In this document: positions 17,027-24,614 of the stretch, in pieces | Layout: each line of letters begins with the position of its first letter | Numbering within the stretch: position 1 is the stretch's first letter | NCBI RefSeq assembly: GCF_001937665.1 | Contig: NZ_MSKL01000019.1 | Location: 37,856-101,855 of the forward strand | Source: Actinomyces oris | Lineage (GTDB): Bacteria; Actinomycetota; Actinomycetes; Actinomycetales; Actinomycetaceae | Reading direction: 5' to 3' | DNA length: 64,000 nt | Program-made: the position numbers and the translations under genes | The notes under the pieces: model-generated | The model's database searches: none | What the model saw: only the letters and a program-made list of their open reading frames with translations | What the model was told of the DNA's origin: nothing

Positions 17027-17221
17027 TCAGGAGTACCAGCGGTTCATCTTCCTGTCGCACCAGGCGGTGGGTGGGAAGATGCACCAGTCGGGGCGGGGCC
17101 TCAGGAAGGCTCCTGCCGAGTCGTCGTGTCGTGCGGGGGTGGTGGCCGGTGCGGCGCTGGCCGGCGCGGCGAAGCCCGCCATGAGGAGGGCGACGAGGGA
17201 GATGCGGACAACGGATTTCAT
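17027..17221 (-). CDS. Small secreted two-cysteine peptide precursor, candidate signalling peptide
   Basis: A 64-residue precursor. Residues 1-23 are a signal peptide: MKSVVR, a hydrophobic core LVALLMAGFAA and an AXA cleavage site (PASA). The mature part of about 41 residues begins Ala-Pro-rich and ends in an aromatic and basic segment, DWCIFPPTAWCDRKMNRWYS, whose two cysteines (47 and 55) could close a seven-residue disulfide loop. Start ATG 17221 has an AGGAG site at a normal distance, a promoter-like pair lies upstream (17262-17289), and a strong terminator follows. It is immediately upstream of a histidine kinase and response regulator on the same strand. No known pheromone, bacteriocin or defensin family is recognised. 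A ligand for the kinase is the favoured guess; an antimicrobial peptide is an alternative. Confidence 0.72.
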   Translation of the reverse strand: MKSVVRISLVALLMAGFAAPASAAPATTPARHDDSAGAFLRPRPDWCIFPPTAWCDRKMNRWYS

Positions 17222-17261
17222 GGAGAGAACTCCTGTCTCAAAGGGGTGTTGCGAACAATTT

Positions 17262-17289
17262 ATCTTACCATTCCACCGGTTTGCGACAA
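17262..17289 (-). promoter_or_regulatory. Candidate sigma-70-like promoter of the peptide gene
   Basis: On the minus strand TTGTCG (17284-17289) and TAAGAT (17262-17267) are separated by 16 bases, about 40 bases before the ATG at 17221. The local sequence is AT-richer than its surroundings, which fits a promoter. Confidence 0.45.
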
Positions 17290-17602
17290 CTGCGTTCTTC
17301 GCCGCCCCGATTGATTCTTCGCTCAACAAAACCTGTTGATGGCGGGGCTCTGCCAACTCCATAACCCTGGAGCCGTGCCTGTGTGAGACCGTCGGCTACG
17401 AGGCCGTCTACCGCACTACCCGGCCTTCGCTCCGCGCCCGGCCGAGCTCGCCGACTCCGACGACACGGTCGCCCGCCTGCGGCGCGAGCAGGGACGGGGC
17501 TTGGCCGCCTCGACCATCGAGGGCGGAGGCTTCGAGATCCTGGGCAGCCTGACCCTCGTCATGGGACTCACTCACCACTCCACTGCCTGCCGGTCAGGGC
17601 GC
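17290..17602. other. Gap with possible decayed coding sequence
   Basis: About 310 bases between the peptide promoter and the kinase gene of the glycan operon. On the plus strand, about 17425-17590, one frame reads like real protein (AELADSDDTVARLRREQGRG, then GGGFEILGSLTLVMG), and a second frame just upstream reads CETVGYEAVYRTTR, as if a single base shift joined them. There is no start codon with a ribosome-binding site. It may be a remnant of a lost gene; I do not recognise the family. Confidence 0.3.
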
Positions 17603-18868
17603 TCAGGACAGCCGGCACGCCCCCGGCCCCGGCCTGGTCACGATCACCGCGGCCCGCTCAGCGCCTTGCTCTCGGTCCCGGTAGGCCCGGAGCCACTGCG
17701 AGGCGAAGGCCTCAGCGTCATCGGCCCGAACCAAGGCGTACACCGACCCGCCCCACCCGGCTCCGAAGGAGGAGGCGCCGATGGCGCCCGCCTCACGGGC
17801 CAGTGACACCATGAGTCGGGTCTGCGGCACCTGGTTGCACAGGCAGCGGTCGGCCAGCTCCTGAGAGCGCTCAAGGACCTCGCCCACGCCGGGATCGGCC
17901 GCAGCGATCAGCCGGGCGCCGTCGGGAACCAGGACGAGGGACTCGATGAGGAACTGCTCGATCCGCTGCCTCTCGTAGCCGGGGCCGCACAGCCTCAGCA
18001 GGTCCTTCAGCGCCGGGTCGCCGGCCGCCTGCTCACCGGTGGCGTCCCCGACCAGGTGCCTGACCGCGCCGGCCAGGGAGGCATCGGTGCGCCCAGTGGC
18101 CGCGTTCCACCTGGCCAGTACCGCCTGGACGGTGTTCGGCCCGCGGTTGTAGTCCTTCAGGGCCGCACCGGTCTTGTGGGCCAGCACCCCGCTCACGCCG
18201 ACGACGAGCGCCCACTGGGCGGGGAAGGAGATGGTCCGCTCGATGCGCATCGGATCGAATCCGGCCAGCAGCAGCCGGTCCTGGGCGCCGCACAGCATGC
18301 CGGTGTGGTCCTCACTCCCGCCGCGGGTGCCCACTCCGCTGGTCCCCGGCAGGTCCCGCCACGCCCGTCCGCCCTCCACGGCGGCAAGGTAGCCGGCCAG
18401 GGACAGGCGGTTGGGCATCGACTCGATCCACCGGGGATCCTCGTCCCAGCCGTTGAGGGAGGCCAGGGCCAGCGCCGTGGCGCACACCAGCGCGGAGGAC
18501 GAGCTCATCCCGGAGGCCGGCGGAAGGTCCGAGGAGATGGACAGGTGGGCCGCGGTGCCTGCCCCGAAGTTGAGGGTGAGGCGGTCCAGCACCGTCTGAA
18601 GGTAACGGCCCCAGTGGCCCGGCTCCAGGCCCGGGTCCACCCCGGCGAGCAGGGTGACCGGCTCGCCGCCGTCCGTGGTGGCGGTCAGGGAGGCGGGAGG
18701 CCCCGCCACGCGACGCGCCCGCGCCGTGATCGCTCGGTCGACGGCGCCGACCAGGACCGAGCCGCCGGCGTAGTCGGTGTGCTTACCCAGGACCTCGACG
18801 CGTCCGGGCACCCGCCACGCGGTCTCCCCGGGCCTCTCACTCATCGCCCGGTGCGTTCCCTGGTTCAC
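17603..18868 (-). CDS. Galactokinase-like GHMP sugar kinase
   Basis: A 421-residue GHMP-superfamily kinase, last gene of the glycan operon. It has the galactokinase-type signature GRVEVLGKHTDYAGG at residues 22-36, the ATP-binding motif DLPPASGMSSSSALVCA and the C-terminal GAGWGGSVYALV. ATP-dependent phosphorylation of a sugar at C1 is expected. In most galactokinases the signature reads G-E-H-T-D-Y; here the glutamate is replaced by lysine (K29), a position that contacts the sugar in known structures, so the substrate may not be galactose. N-acetylhexosamine would fit the neighbouring GH112 phosphorylase, which leaves that product unphosphorylated. It overlaps the nucleotidyltransferase gene by ATGA. 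Confidence 0.8.
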   Translation of the reverse strand: MNQGTHRAMSERPGETAWRVPGRVEVLGKHTDYAGGSVLVGAVDRAITARARRVAGPPASLTATTDGGEPVTLLAGVDPGLEPGHWGRYLQTVLDRLTLNFGAGTAAHLSISSDLPPASGMSSSSALVCATALALASLNGWDEDPRWIESMPNRLSLAGYLAAVEGGRAWRDLPGTSGVGTRGGSEDHTGMLCGAQDRLLLAGFDPMRIERTISFPAQWALVVGVSGVLAHKTGAALKDYNRGPNTVQAVLARWNAATGRTDASLAGAVRHLVGDATGEQAAGDPALKDLLRLCGPGYERQRIEQFLIESLVLVPDGARLIAAADPGVGEVLERSQELADRCLCNQVPQTRLMVSLAREAGAIGASSFGAGWGGSVYALVRADDAEAFASQWLRAYRDREQGAERAAVIVTRPGPGACRLS

Positions 18869-19743
18869 AGCGACACCTTCGTCCCGGACAGGCGGGCCTC
18901 GACCTCGCGGATGTCCTCACGCCGCGACAGGTCCAGGACCCCTCCGGTCGCGGGGAGGACCGAGACCGGACCGGGCAGGGCGCGCACGGCGTCGACGATC
19001 TCCAGCTCGCCGCGCGGCGAGGGAGTGATCCGGCGGCAGGCGGAGAAGATCTCAGGGGTGAATCGGAAGGCGTTCATCGACACCGGGGCGTGGGCTCCGG
19101 CGGCCCGGACCGCCTCTGCTGAAGGCTTCTCCACGATCTCCCCCAGCGCCCCGTCGCAGGCGCGCACGAGAGCGAAGGCGGCGATTCGCTCGGCGGGGAT
19201 GTTGGACTCGGCCACCAGGGCGGCGCGATCGAAACCGGCCAGGGCGTTGCCCCGGTGGCGAGCCAGGTCTCGCAGTACCTGACGGGGGTAGTAGTTGTCC
19301 CCGTTGACCATGAGGAAGGACTCCTCTCCCACGGCCGCCTCGGCGGACAGGACGGCGTCGGCCGTCCCCAAGGGGTTGACCTGGACGGCCAGGTCGATCG
19401 TGAGTCGGGCGCACTCCAGGGAGTCGACGTGGCGGCGGAAGTCCTCGTGCTCGGGCCCCACGACCAGGACGGCCCGCTCGATCCCGGCGTCGGCCAGGGC
19501 TGAGAGGCTGTAGTCGATGAGCCGGTGCTCGCCGATGGGCATGAGGGCCTTGTAACCGCTGGCCGCGGCCGTGGCCTGCTGGGAGGTCAGGCCGGAGCCG
19601 GCTGTGCTGCTCGCCCGCATGCGTGTGCCCAGTCCCCGGGCCAGGACGACGGCGACACGGGTGCGGTCCGCCGCATCGCTCACCGTCTCCGTCATAGGGC
19701 CGGTCATCGCGTCAGCCATCGTGTCAGTGTTCGTGTCTGTCAT
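18865..19743 (-). CDS. Sugar-1-phosphate nucleotidyltransferase
   Basis: A 292-residue NTP-transferase-fold enzyme that should couple a sugar 1-phosphate to a nucleotide. Motifs: VAVVLARGLGTRMRA (nucleotide-binding GXGTRM), KALMPIGEHRLIDYSLSALA, NPLGTADAVLSAE and FLMVNGDNYYP with the metal-binding aspartate. The start is ATG 19743 because an excellent AGGAGG site lies just before it; the longer frame has none. The first 30 residues are a Thr/Asp/Met-rich tail. It lies between the phosphohexomutase and the GHMP kinase, replacing the GalT/GalE genes of the bifidobacterial cluster. UTP and Gal-1-P (or HexNAc-1-P) are the inferred substrates. Confidence 0.82.
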   Translation of the reverse strand: MTDTNTDTMADAMTGPMTETVSDAADRTRVAVVLARGLGTRMRASSTAGSGLTSQQATAAASGYKALMPIGEHRLIDYSLSALADAGIERAVLVVGPEHEDFRRHVDSLECARLTIDLAVQVNPLGTADAVLSAEAAVGEESFLMVNGDNYYPRQVLRDLARHRGNALAGFDRAALVAESNIPAERIAAFALVRACDGALGEIVEKPSAEAVRAAGAHAPVSMNAFRFTPEIFSACRRITPSPRGELEIVDAVRALPGPVSVLPATGGVLDLSRREDIREVEARLSGTKVSL

Positions 19744-19765
19744 GGGATCCTTCCTCCTGTCCGTC

Positions 19766-21184
19766 TCAGGCGTCCAGGCCGTAGTGGCTCGCGACAGCGG
19801 CCGCGGTCTCCCGGGCCTCGACACCGGTGGGCATCTCGGCGAAGACCCGCAGGAGCGGCTCGGTGCCCGAGAAGCGAATCGTCACCCAGCCGCCGCATGT
19901 GAAGTAGACCTTGCAGCCGTCCTCCCAGGAGATGCGTTCGACGTCGTGGGCGAAGGCGGGCAGGTCGTGGGCGCTGAAGATGCGCTGCTCCAGCTCGGTG
20001 CGCCGCTCGGAGGTGAAGCCGTAGGCGTTCTCCACCATGACGAGCTCACCGTACCGGGCCACGATGTCGGCGTAGAGCTCGGAGAGCCTCTTGCCCGAGG
20101 CCGCCACCGCCTCGACCAGCAGGGAGCCGGCGTAGACCCCGTCCTTGCCGGGGATGTGACCGCGTACGGTCAGGCCCCCGGAGGACTCGCCCCCGATGAC
20201 GGCCCCGGTCTCGGCCATCTTGGCGCTGATCCACTTGAAGCCGACGGGCACCTCGTGGCAGACCTGCCCGTGTGCGGCCGCGACCCGGTCCAGCAGGTGG
20301 GTGGTGGACATGTTGCGCACGGCCGGTCCCGTCCACCCCTTGTGGGTCAGCAGGTAGTCGTAGAGCAGGACCAGGACCTGATTGGGGGTGAGGTAGGCGC
20401 CGGTGTCGTCGATGATTCCCAGGCGGTCCGCGTCCCCGTCGGTGGCGATGCCCAGGTCTGCGCCGGACTCGACGACGGCGTTGCGCAGCGTGGCGACGGT
20501 CCCCTCGGTGGGTGAGGGCATGCGGCCCCCGAACAGGGGGTCGTGGCGGTCATGGATGACGTCCACCTGGCAGCGGGCGGTCAGCAGGATCGTCTGCAGG
20601 CTCGTCTCGGAGACACCGAACATCGGGTCCAGCACGATGCGCATGTGGGCGTGGCGGATGGTCTCGGTGTCGAGCTTGTCGATGATCGCGTCCAGGTACC
20701 AGTTGATGGAGCGCTGGACGGTGACGAGCTCGCAGGAACGGGCCTGATGGGGCTCGACGCTGCGCACGTCCGCATCCGTCAGGCCCTGCACGGAGGCGGC
20801 GAGCTCGTTGGTGACCCTCAGGTCGGCGTCGCGGCCACCGGGCAGGAAGATCTTGACACCGTTGTACAGGGCCGGGTTGTGGGAGGCGGTCACGGCCATC
20901 CCGTAGGCCGCCTTGAGGCGGCGCACCGTCCACATGGTGGTGGGGGTCGGGGAGGGGCGGTCGATGACGGTGACCCGGATGCCGTTGCCGACGAGCACCT
21001 CGACGGCCCACCAGGCGGCGGTGTCGGACAGGAATCGGCGGTCGTAGCCGATGACGACGCCCTGCTCGGCCGTGCCCTCCTTCACGATGCGGTTGGCCAG
21101 CCCCTGGGTCAGGAGCCTGACGTTGGCGCGGGTGAACTCGTCGCCGATCACGGCTCTCCAGCCGCCGGTGCCGAAGTGGATCAT
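19766..21184 (-). CDS. Phosphoglucomutase/phosphomannomutase family protein
   Basis: A 472-residue alpha-D-phosphohexomutase. All four family motifs are present: FGTGGWRAVIG at the start, the catalytic phosphoserine loop TASHNP (Ser101), the magnesium loop ATDGDADRLG, the sugar loop GGESSGG, and the phosphate-binding RFSGTEPLL near the end. The enzyme interconverts hexose or hexosamine 1- and 6-phosphates. In this operon it would move Glc-1-P or HexNAc-1-P into central metabolism. The closest match of the N-terminal MIHFGTGGWRA is to bacterial phosphoglucomutases of unassigned substrate. It lies 22 bases upstream of the nucleotidyltransferase gene. Confidence 0.88.
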   Translation of the reverse strand: MIHFGTGGWRAVIGDEFTRANVRLLTQGLANRIVKEGTAEQGVVIGYDRRFLSDTAAWWAVEVLVGNGIRVTVIDRPSPTPTTMWTVRRLKAAYGMAVTASHNPALYNGVKIFLPGGRDADLRVTNELAASVQGLTDADVRSVEPHQARSCELVTVQRSINWYLDAIIDKLDTETIRHAHMRIVLDPMFGVSETSLQTILLTARCQVDVIHDRHDPLFGGRMPSPTEGTVATLRNAVVESGADLGIATDGDADRLGIIDDTGAYLTPNQVLVLLYDYLLTHKGWTGPAVRNMSTTHLLDRVAAAHGQVCHEVPVGFKWISAKMAETGAVIGGESSGGLTVRGHIPGKDGVYAGSLLVEAVAASGKRLSELYADIVARYGELVMVENAYGFTSERRTELEQRIFSAHDLPAFAHDVERISWEDGCKVYFTCGGWVTIRFSGTEPLLRVFAEMPTGVEARETAAAVASHYGLDA

Positions 21185-21276
21185 GGTGTTTCCTCTGCTG
21201 AGGTGCCGTTGCCCGGGACGGGGCGGCGAGGCGGGTATGGGTGTGGAGGGGGGAGGTCTCTGGGGACGGGCGGGGC

Positions 21277-22140
21277 TCAGCCCTTGACGGCGCCGGCGGC
21301 CAGGCCGGACTGCCAGAAGCGCTGCAGGCCCAGGAACAGCACGATCAGGGGTATGACGCCCAGGAGAGCGCCCTGGAGGAGCGCCCCGTACTGGGGGTTG
21401 AAGTAGGTCGACATCCCGTAGAGCCCCAGGGTGACGGGCTTGAGCGTGGCGGAGTTGATGGTCATCAGGGGCAGGAAGAAGTTGTTCCAGGTCGCCACGA
21501 AGATGAACAGGAAGATGGTCACCATCGCCGGCGCGAGCAGCCGCAGCACGATGGTGAAGAAGATTCGGATCTCGCTGGCCCCGTCAATGCGGGCGGAGTC
21601 GATGATCTCGTTGGGCACCGAGGAGTCGGCGTAGACGCGGCCCAGGAAGACCCCGAAGGGGCTGACCGAGCACGGCAGGATGATCGACCAGACGGTGTTG
21701 GTCAGGTGAACGGCGTCGAGGACCAGGTACAGTGGGATGGTCAGCAGCGCGATGGGCATGAGCAGGCCGGAGAGGATGACGACCTGGACGGCGCCCCGGC
21801 CCGCGAACTCGAACTTCGCCAGACCGTAGCCGGCGGCCACCGACAGGAGCGTGCCCAGCACCCCGGCGACGCACGAGTAGAGCAGGGAGTTGAGGATCCA
21901 GCGCCAGAAGAGCCCCTGGGTCCAGCTCATGAGCGCGCTGTAGTTGGCGGAGAAGTTGTTGTGGCCGGAGAACCACCATCCGGAGGAGGTCAGCAGGTCG
22001 GAGTTGGACTTGGTGGAGGAGACGATGAGCCAGTAGACCGGGCCGAGCATGTAGGCCAGGACGATGACCAGGACCGCGATGGTCAGGGCCCGTGCGGGGA
22101 CCGACGGACGCAGCGAGCGAGGAGTGTCGGTGGGCTTCAC
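21277..22140 (-). CDS. Carbohydrate ABC transporter permease (MalG type)
   Basis: A 287-residue CUT1 inner-membrane permease with six predicted helices. The EAA loop reads IDSARIDGASEIRIFFTIVL, and VATWNNFFLPLM and GLQRFWQSGLAAGAVKG mark the MalG-type C-terminus. The start GTG 22140 overlaps the stop of the partner permease (GTGA); the longer open frame upstream is antisense-like read-through of the partner gene. It pairs with the permease at 22137 and the binding protein at 23186. No ATPase is encoded in the operon, so a shared MsiK-type ATPase elsewhere is probable. Confidence 0.92.
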   Translation of the reverse strand: MKPTDTPRSLRPSVPARALTIAVLVIVLAYMLGPVYWLIVSSTKSNSDLLTSSGWWFSGHNNFSANYSALMSWTQGLFWRWILNSLLYSCVAGVLGTLLSVAAGYGLAKFEFAGRGAVQVVILSGLLMPIALLTIPLYLVLDAVHLTNTVWSIILPCSVSPFGVFLGRVYADSSVPNEIIDSARIDGASEIRIFFTIVLRLLAPAMVTIFLFIFVATWNNFFLPLMTINSATLKPVTLGLYGMSTYFNPQYGALLQGALLGVIPLIVLFLGLQRFWQSGLAAGAVKG

Positions 22141-23129
22141 TTGTCGATCCTGTTCTGCACGAGGGCGTAGAGGGCGGCCAGGACACCGGCCACCAGGGCG
22201 ATGAGGACGGAGACCGCGGAGGCCGGGCCCGAGCCGGACGGCGAGAGCGCACCGGTCATCGAGTTGTAGGCCATCATCATTGGCGTGTAGTCCAGCCCCA
22301 TCCACTGGTTCTGGCTGTACAGAACGGTGGGCTCGTTGAACAGCTGCACGGTCCCGATGATGGAGAGCAGAACCGCCAGCAGCGAGGCGGAACGGACCAT
22401 GGGGATCTTGATGCGTCGGACGATCTGCCACCCACTGGCCCCGTCGATGCGGGCGGCCTCGTAGAGCTCGCGGGGCACGGACTGCAGCGCCGCCAGGAAG
22501 ATGAGCATGTTGTACCCGGTGAAGGTCCACGTCGTGATGTTGGCCATGGACCACAAGATGATGCTCCTGCCGAAGAAGTCCACCTTCAGGCCCACCAGTC
22601 CCAGCAGCTCATTGATGGGGGAGAAGCTGGGGTTGTACATGTAGAGCCACATGATCGCGGCCACGATCCCGGGGATCGCGTAGGGCAGGAAGAAGCCCAG
22701 GCGGAAGACTGTCACCCGCCTGACCAGGAGGGAGTCGAGCACCAGAGCCAGGGCGAGGGCCGCCAGGATCATGACCGGGACCTGGACCACGCCGAACAGC
22801 AGGACCCGTCCCAGTCCCCTCCAGAAGACGGGCTGCCCCGCGGCCTGGACGTAGTTGTCCAGGCCGACGAAGGTGCTCACCTTCTCCCCGCCGCCGTAGA
22901 GGTCCGAGCCCGAGGCGACGTCGCGGAAGAAGGACCGGTAGACCGACACCACGATCGGAATGAGGAAGACGACGGCGAACATGGCCAGGAACGGGGCCAC
23001 GAACCCGATGCCCGCACGGGCCTCCCTGCGCTTTCGCAGCGAGGTGGTGCGGATGGCGGGAGAGGTCCGTGGCCGGGCCGGTGACGAGGGGGAGGAGGAA
23101 CCGCCCGTTGCCGTTGTCGTCGTACTCAT
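22137..23129 (-). CDS. Sugar ABC transporter permease (MalF type)
   Basis: A 330-residue CUT1 permease. The first 35 residues are a Ser/Thr/Pro-rich cytoplasmic tail, followed by six predicted helices beginning GIGFVAPFLAMFAVVFLIP. The EAA loop YEAARIDGASGWQIVRRIKI contacts the ATPase. Nearby motifs FFLPYAIPGIVAAIMW and LFNEPTVLY are usual for MalF-type subunits. It sits 56 bases after the binding-protein gene and four-base overlaps the second permease. Given the adjacent GH112 phosphorylase, galacto-N-biose or lacto-N-biose is the probable cargo. Confidence 0.92.
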   Translation of the reverse strand: MSTTTTATGGSSSPSSPARPRTSPAIRTTSLRKRREARAGIGFVAPFLAMFAVVFLIPIVVSVYRSFFRDVASGSDLYGGGEKVSTFVGLDNYVQAAGQPVFWRGLGRVLLFGVVQVPVMILAALALALVLDSLLVRRVTVFRLGFFLPYAIPGIVAAIMWLYMYNPSFSPINELLGLVGLKVDFFGRSIILWSMANITTWTFTGYNMLIFLAALQSVPRELYEAARIDGASGWQIVRRIKIPMVRSASLLAVLLSIIGTVQLFNEPTVLYSQNQWMGLDYTPMMMAYNSMTGALSPSGSGPASAVSVLIALVAGVLAALYALVQNRIDK

Positions 23130-23185
23130 GATGCTCTCACTTCGATCGTGGTGCCGGTGGCTGCCCGTGGGCCGTGCTCGACCGC

Positions 23186-24478
23186 CTACTCGGCGACGGG
23201 CAGGTTGGCGTCCTTCAGGGAGCTGACGGAGGTCTTCTGGGCCGCCTGGAAGATGTCATCGACCTTGCCGGTTCCCTTCCCGGCCGCCTCGGCGGCCTTG
23301 GTCATGGGGTCCGCCAGGGAGGGCCAGGTCGGCATGAAGCCGAACTTGGAGTTCACGGCCGTGTTGGCCTTGGTGAACTCGGCGTAGACGTCCTGGCCCC
23401 CGAAGAAGGTGGAGATGGCCTGCGGGGTCTTCACCGGGGCCTTCGCGGTCAGGACGAGTCCCTGGGTGGCCAGGTCATCGACCTGGGTGTTGAACCAGTC
23501 GTTGAAGGCCATGGCCCCCTCGGGGTTGGAGCAGCCCTTGAGGACGGCCACACCGGAGCCGCCGTCGGGGCCGGACATGGGCTTCTCCCCGAAGGCGGGC
23601 AGCTGGGCGACCGCCCAGGACCCGGCATTGGGGGAGTCCTTCATGGTGTCGGCCAGGAGCGCGCCCTCCCACGCGGCGCCAATGGTGCCGATGAGCTGCT
23701 GGTCGACCAGCGCCTTGCCGAAGGCGTCGTCCCAGCGGTTGGCCACGAGGGCCGTCTTGGAGTCCAGGACCCCCTGCCAGAAGGAGGAGACCTTGGCGGT
23801 CTCCGGGCTGGAGACGTTGACCTTCCACTTGTCGTTCTCAGCGCTGAACCACTGGGCGCCGGCCGCGGCCGACTGGCCCGCCAGGGTGTTGGGGGCCTCA
23901 TCGGGCTCGAAGGCCAGGGCGTACTTGCCCTGCTCCGCCGCCTTCTTGGCGACCTCGGCCAGCTCGGCGCTCGTCGTGGGCACCTTCAGCCCGAGCTTGT
24001 CGAAGGCGGCCTTGTTGTAGAAGTAGACCAGCGGGCCGGAGTCCTGCGGCAGGCCGACGACGGTCTTGCCCACGGTCATCAGCGACATCGACCCCTCGGA
24101 GAAGTGCTCCTTGTACTTCTCGGCCTGGGCGGACACGTCGGTGAGCAGGCCGGAGGTGTAGAGCTTGGGAATCTCGGCGTAGCCGACCTGCGCCAGGCAG
24201 GGGCCGGTCCCGGCCTTGACGTCGTTCTCCAGCTTGACGTTCATGTCCGCGGCCTTGCCGTCGAACTTGGTGGCCTCGACCTTCATGTCGGGGTGCTCGG
24301 AGTTCCAGCGGGCCACGATGTCGTTGACCTTGGTCATCCCCTCGCCGTCGGGCAGGCGGTGCAGGTAGTGGATGACGCCGCCGGAGGAGGACGAGCCGGA
24401 CGAGCCGGTCGTGGCCGAGCAGCCCGCGGTGAGCATTGCGAAGGCGAGCAATGAGGCGGCCAGTGCGTGTTTCTTCAT
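23186..24478 (-). CDS. Extracellular solute-binding lipoprotein (CUT1 family)
   Basis: A 430-residue lipoprotein that captures sugar outside the cell for the two permeases. The signal peptide ends AMLTAGCSATTG with the lipidated cysteine at residue 20. The mature part shows the family-1 binding-protein pattern: DIVARWNSEHPDMKVEATKF, LAQVGYAEIPKLYTSG, VVGLPQDSGPLVYFYNKAAF and PMSGPDGGSGVAVLKGC. The start ATG 24478 follows a GAAGGA site; a longer frame upstream lacks one. Its position just downstream of the GH112 phosphorylase mirrors the GltA-type binding protein of bifidobacteria, which takes up galacto-N-biose and lacto-N-biose. Ligand assignment is by context. Confidence 0.9.
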   Translation of the reverse strand: MKKHALAASLLAFAMLTAGCSATTGSSGSSSSGGVIHYLHRLPDGEGMTKVNDIVARWNSEHPDMKVEATKFDGKAADMNVKLENDVKAGTGPCLAQVGYAEIPKLYTSGLLTDVSAQAEKYKEHFSEGSMSLMTVGKTVVGLPQDSGPLVYFYNKAAFDKLGLKVPTTSAELAEVAKKAAEQGKYALAFEPDEAPNTLAGQSAAAGAQWFSAENDKWKVNVSSPETAKVSSFWQGVLDSKTALVANRWDDAFGKALVDQQLIGTIGAAWEGALLADTMKDSPNAGSWAVAQLPAFGEKPMSGPDGGSGVAVLKGCSNPEGAMAFNDWFNTQVDDLATQGLVLTAKAPVKTPQAISTFFGGQDVYAEFTKANTAVNSKFGFMPTWPSLADPMTKAAEAAGKGTGKVDDIFQAAQKTSVSSLKDANLPVAE

Positions 24479-24614
24479 GGGATTTTCCTTCTTCGTCATT
24501 GAAAAGGCCCGGCGTCTGCCGGAAGGAGCGGGGGCGCGGCGGGGAGGTGACGTGGAGCTGTCGGCGTTGTCGGTGCGCGCCCGTGTGAGGATCGTGGACA
24601 TGGAAAGGGGGTGC

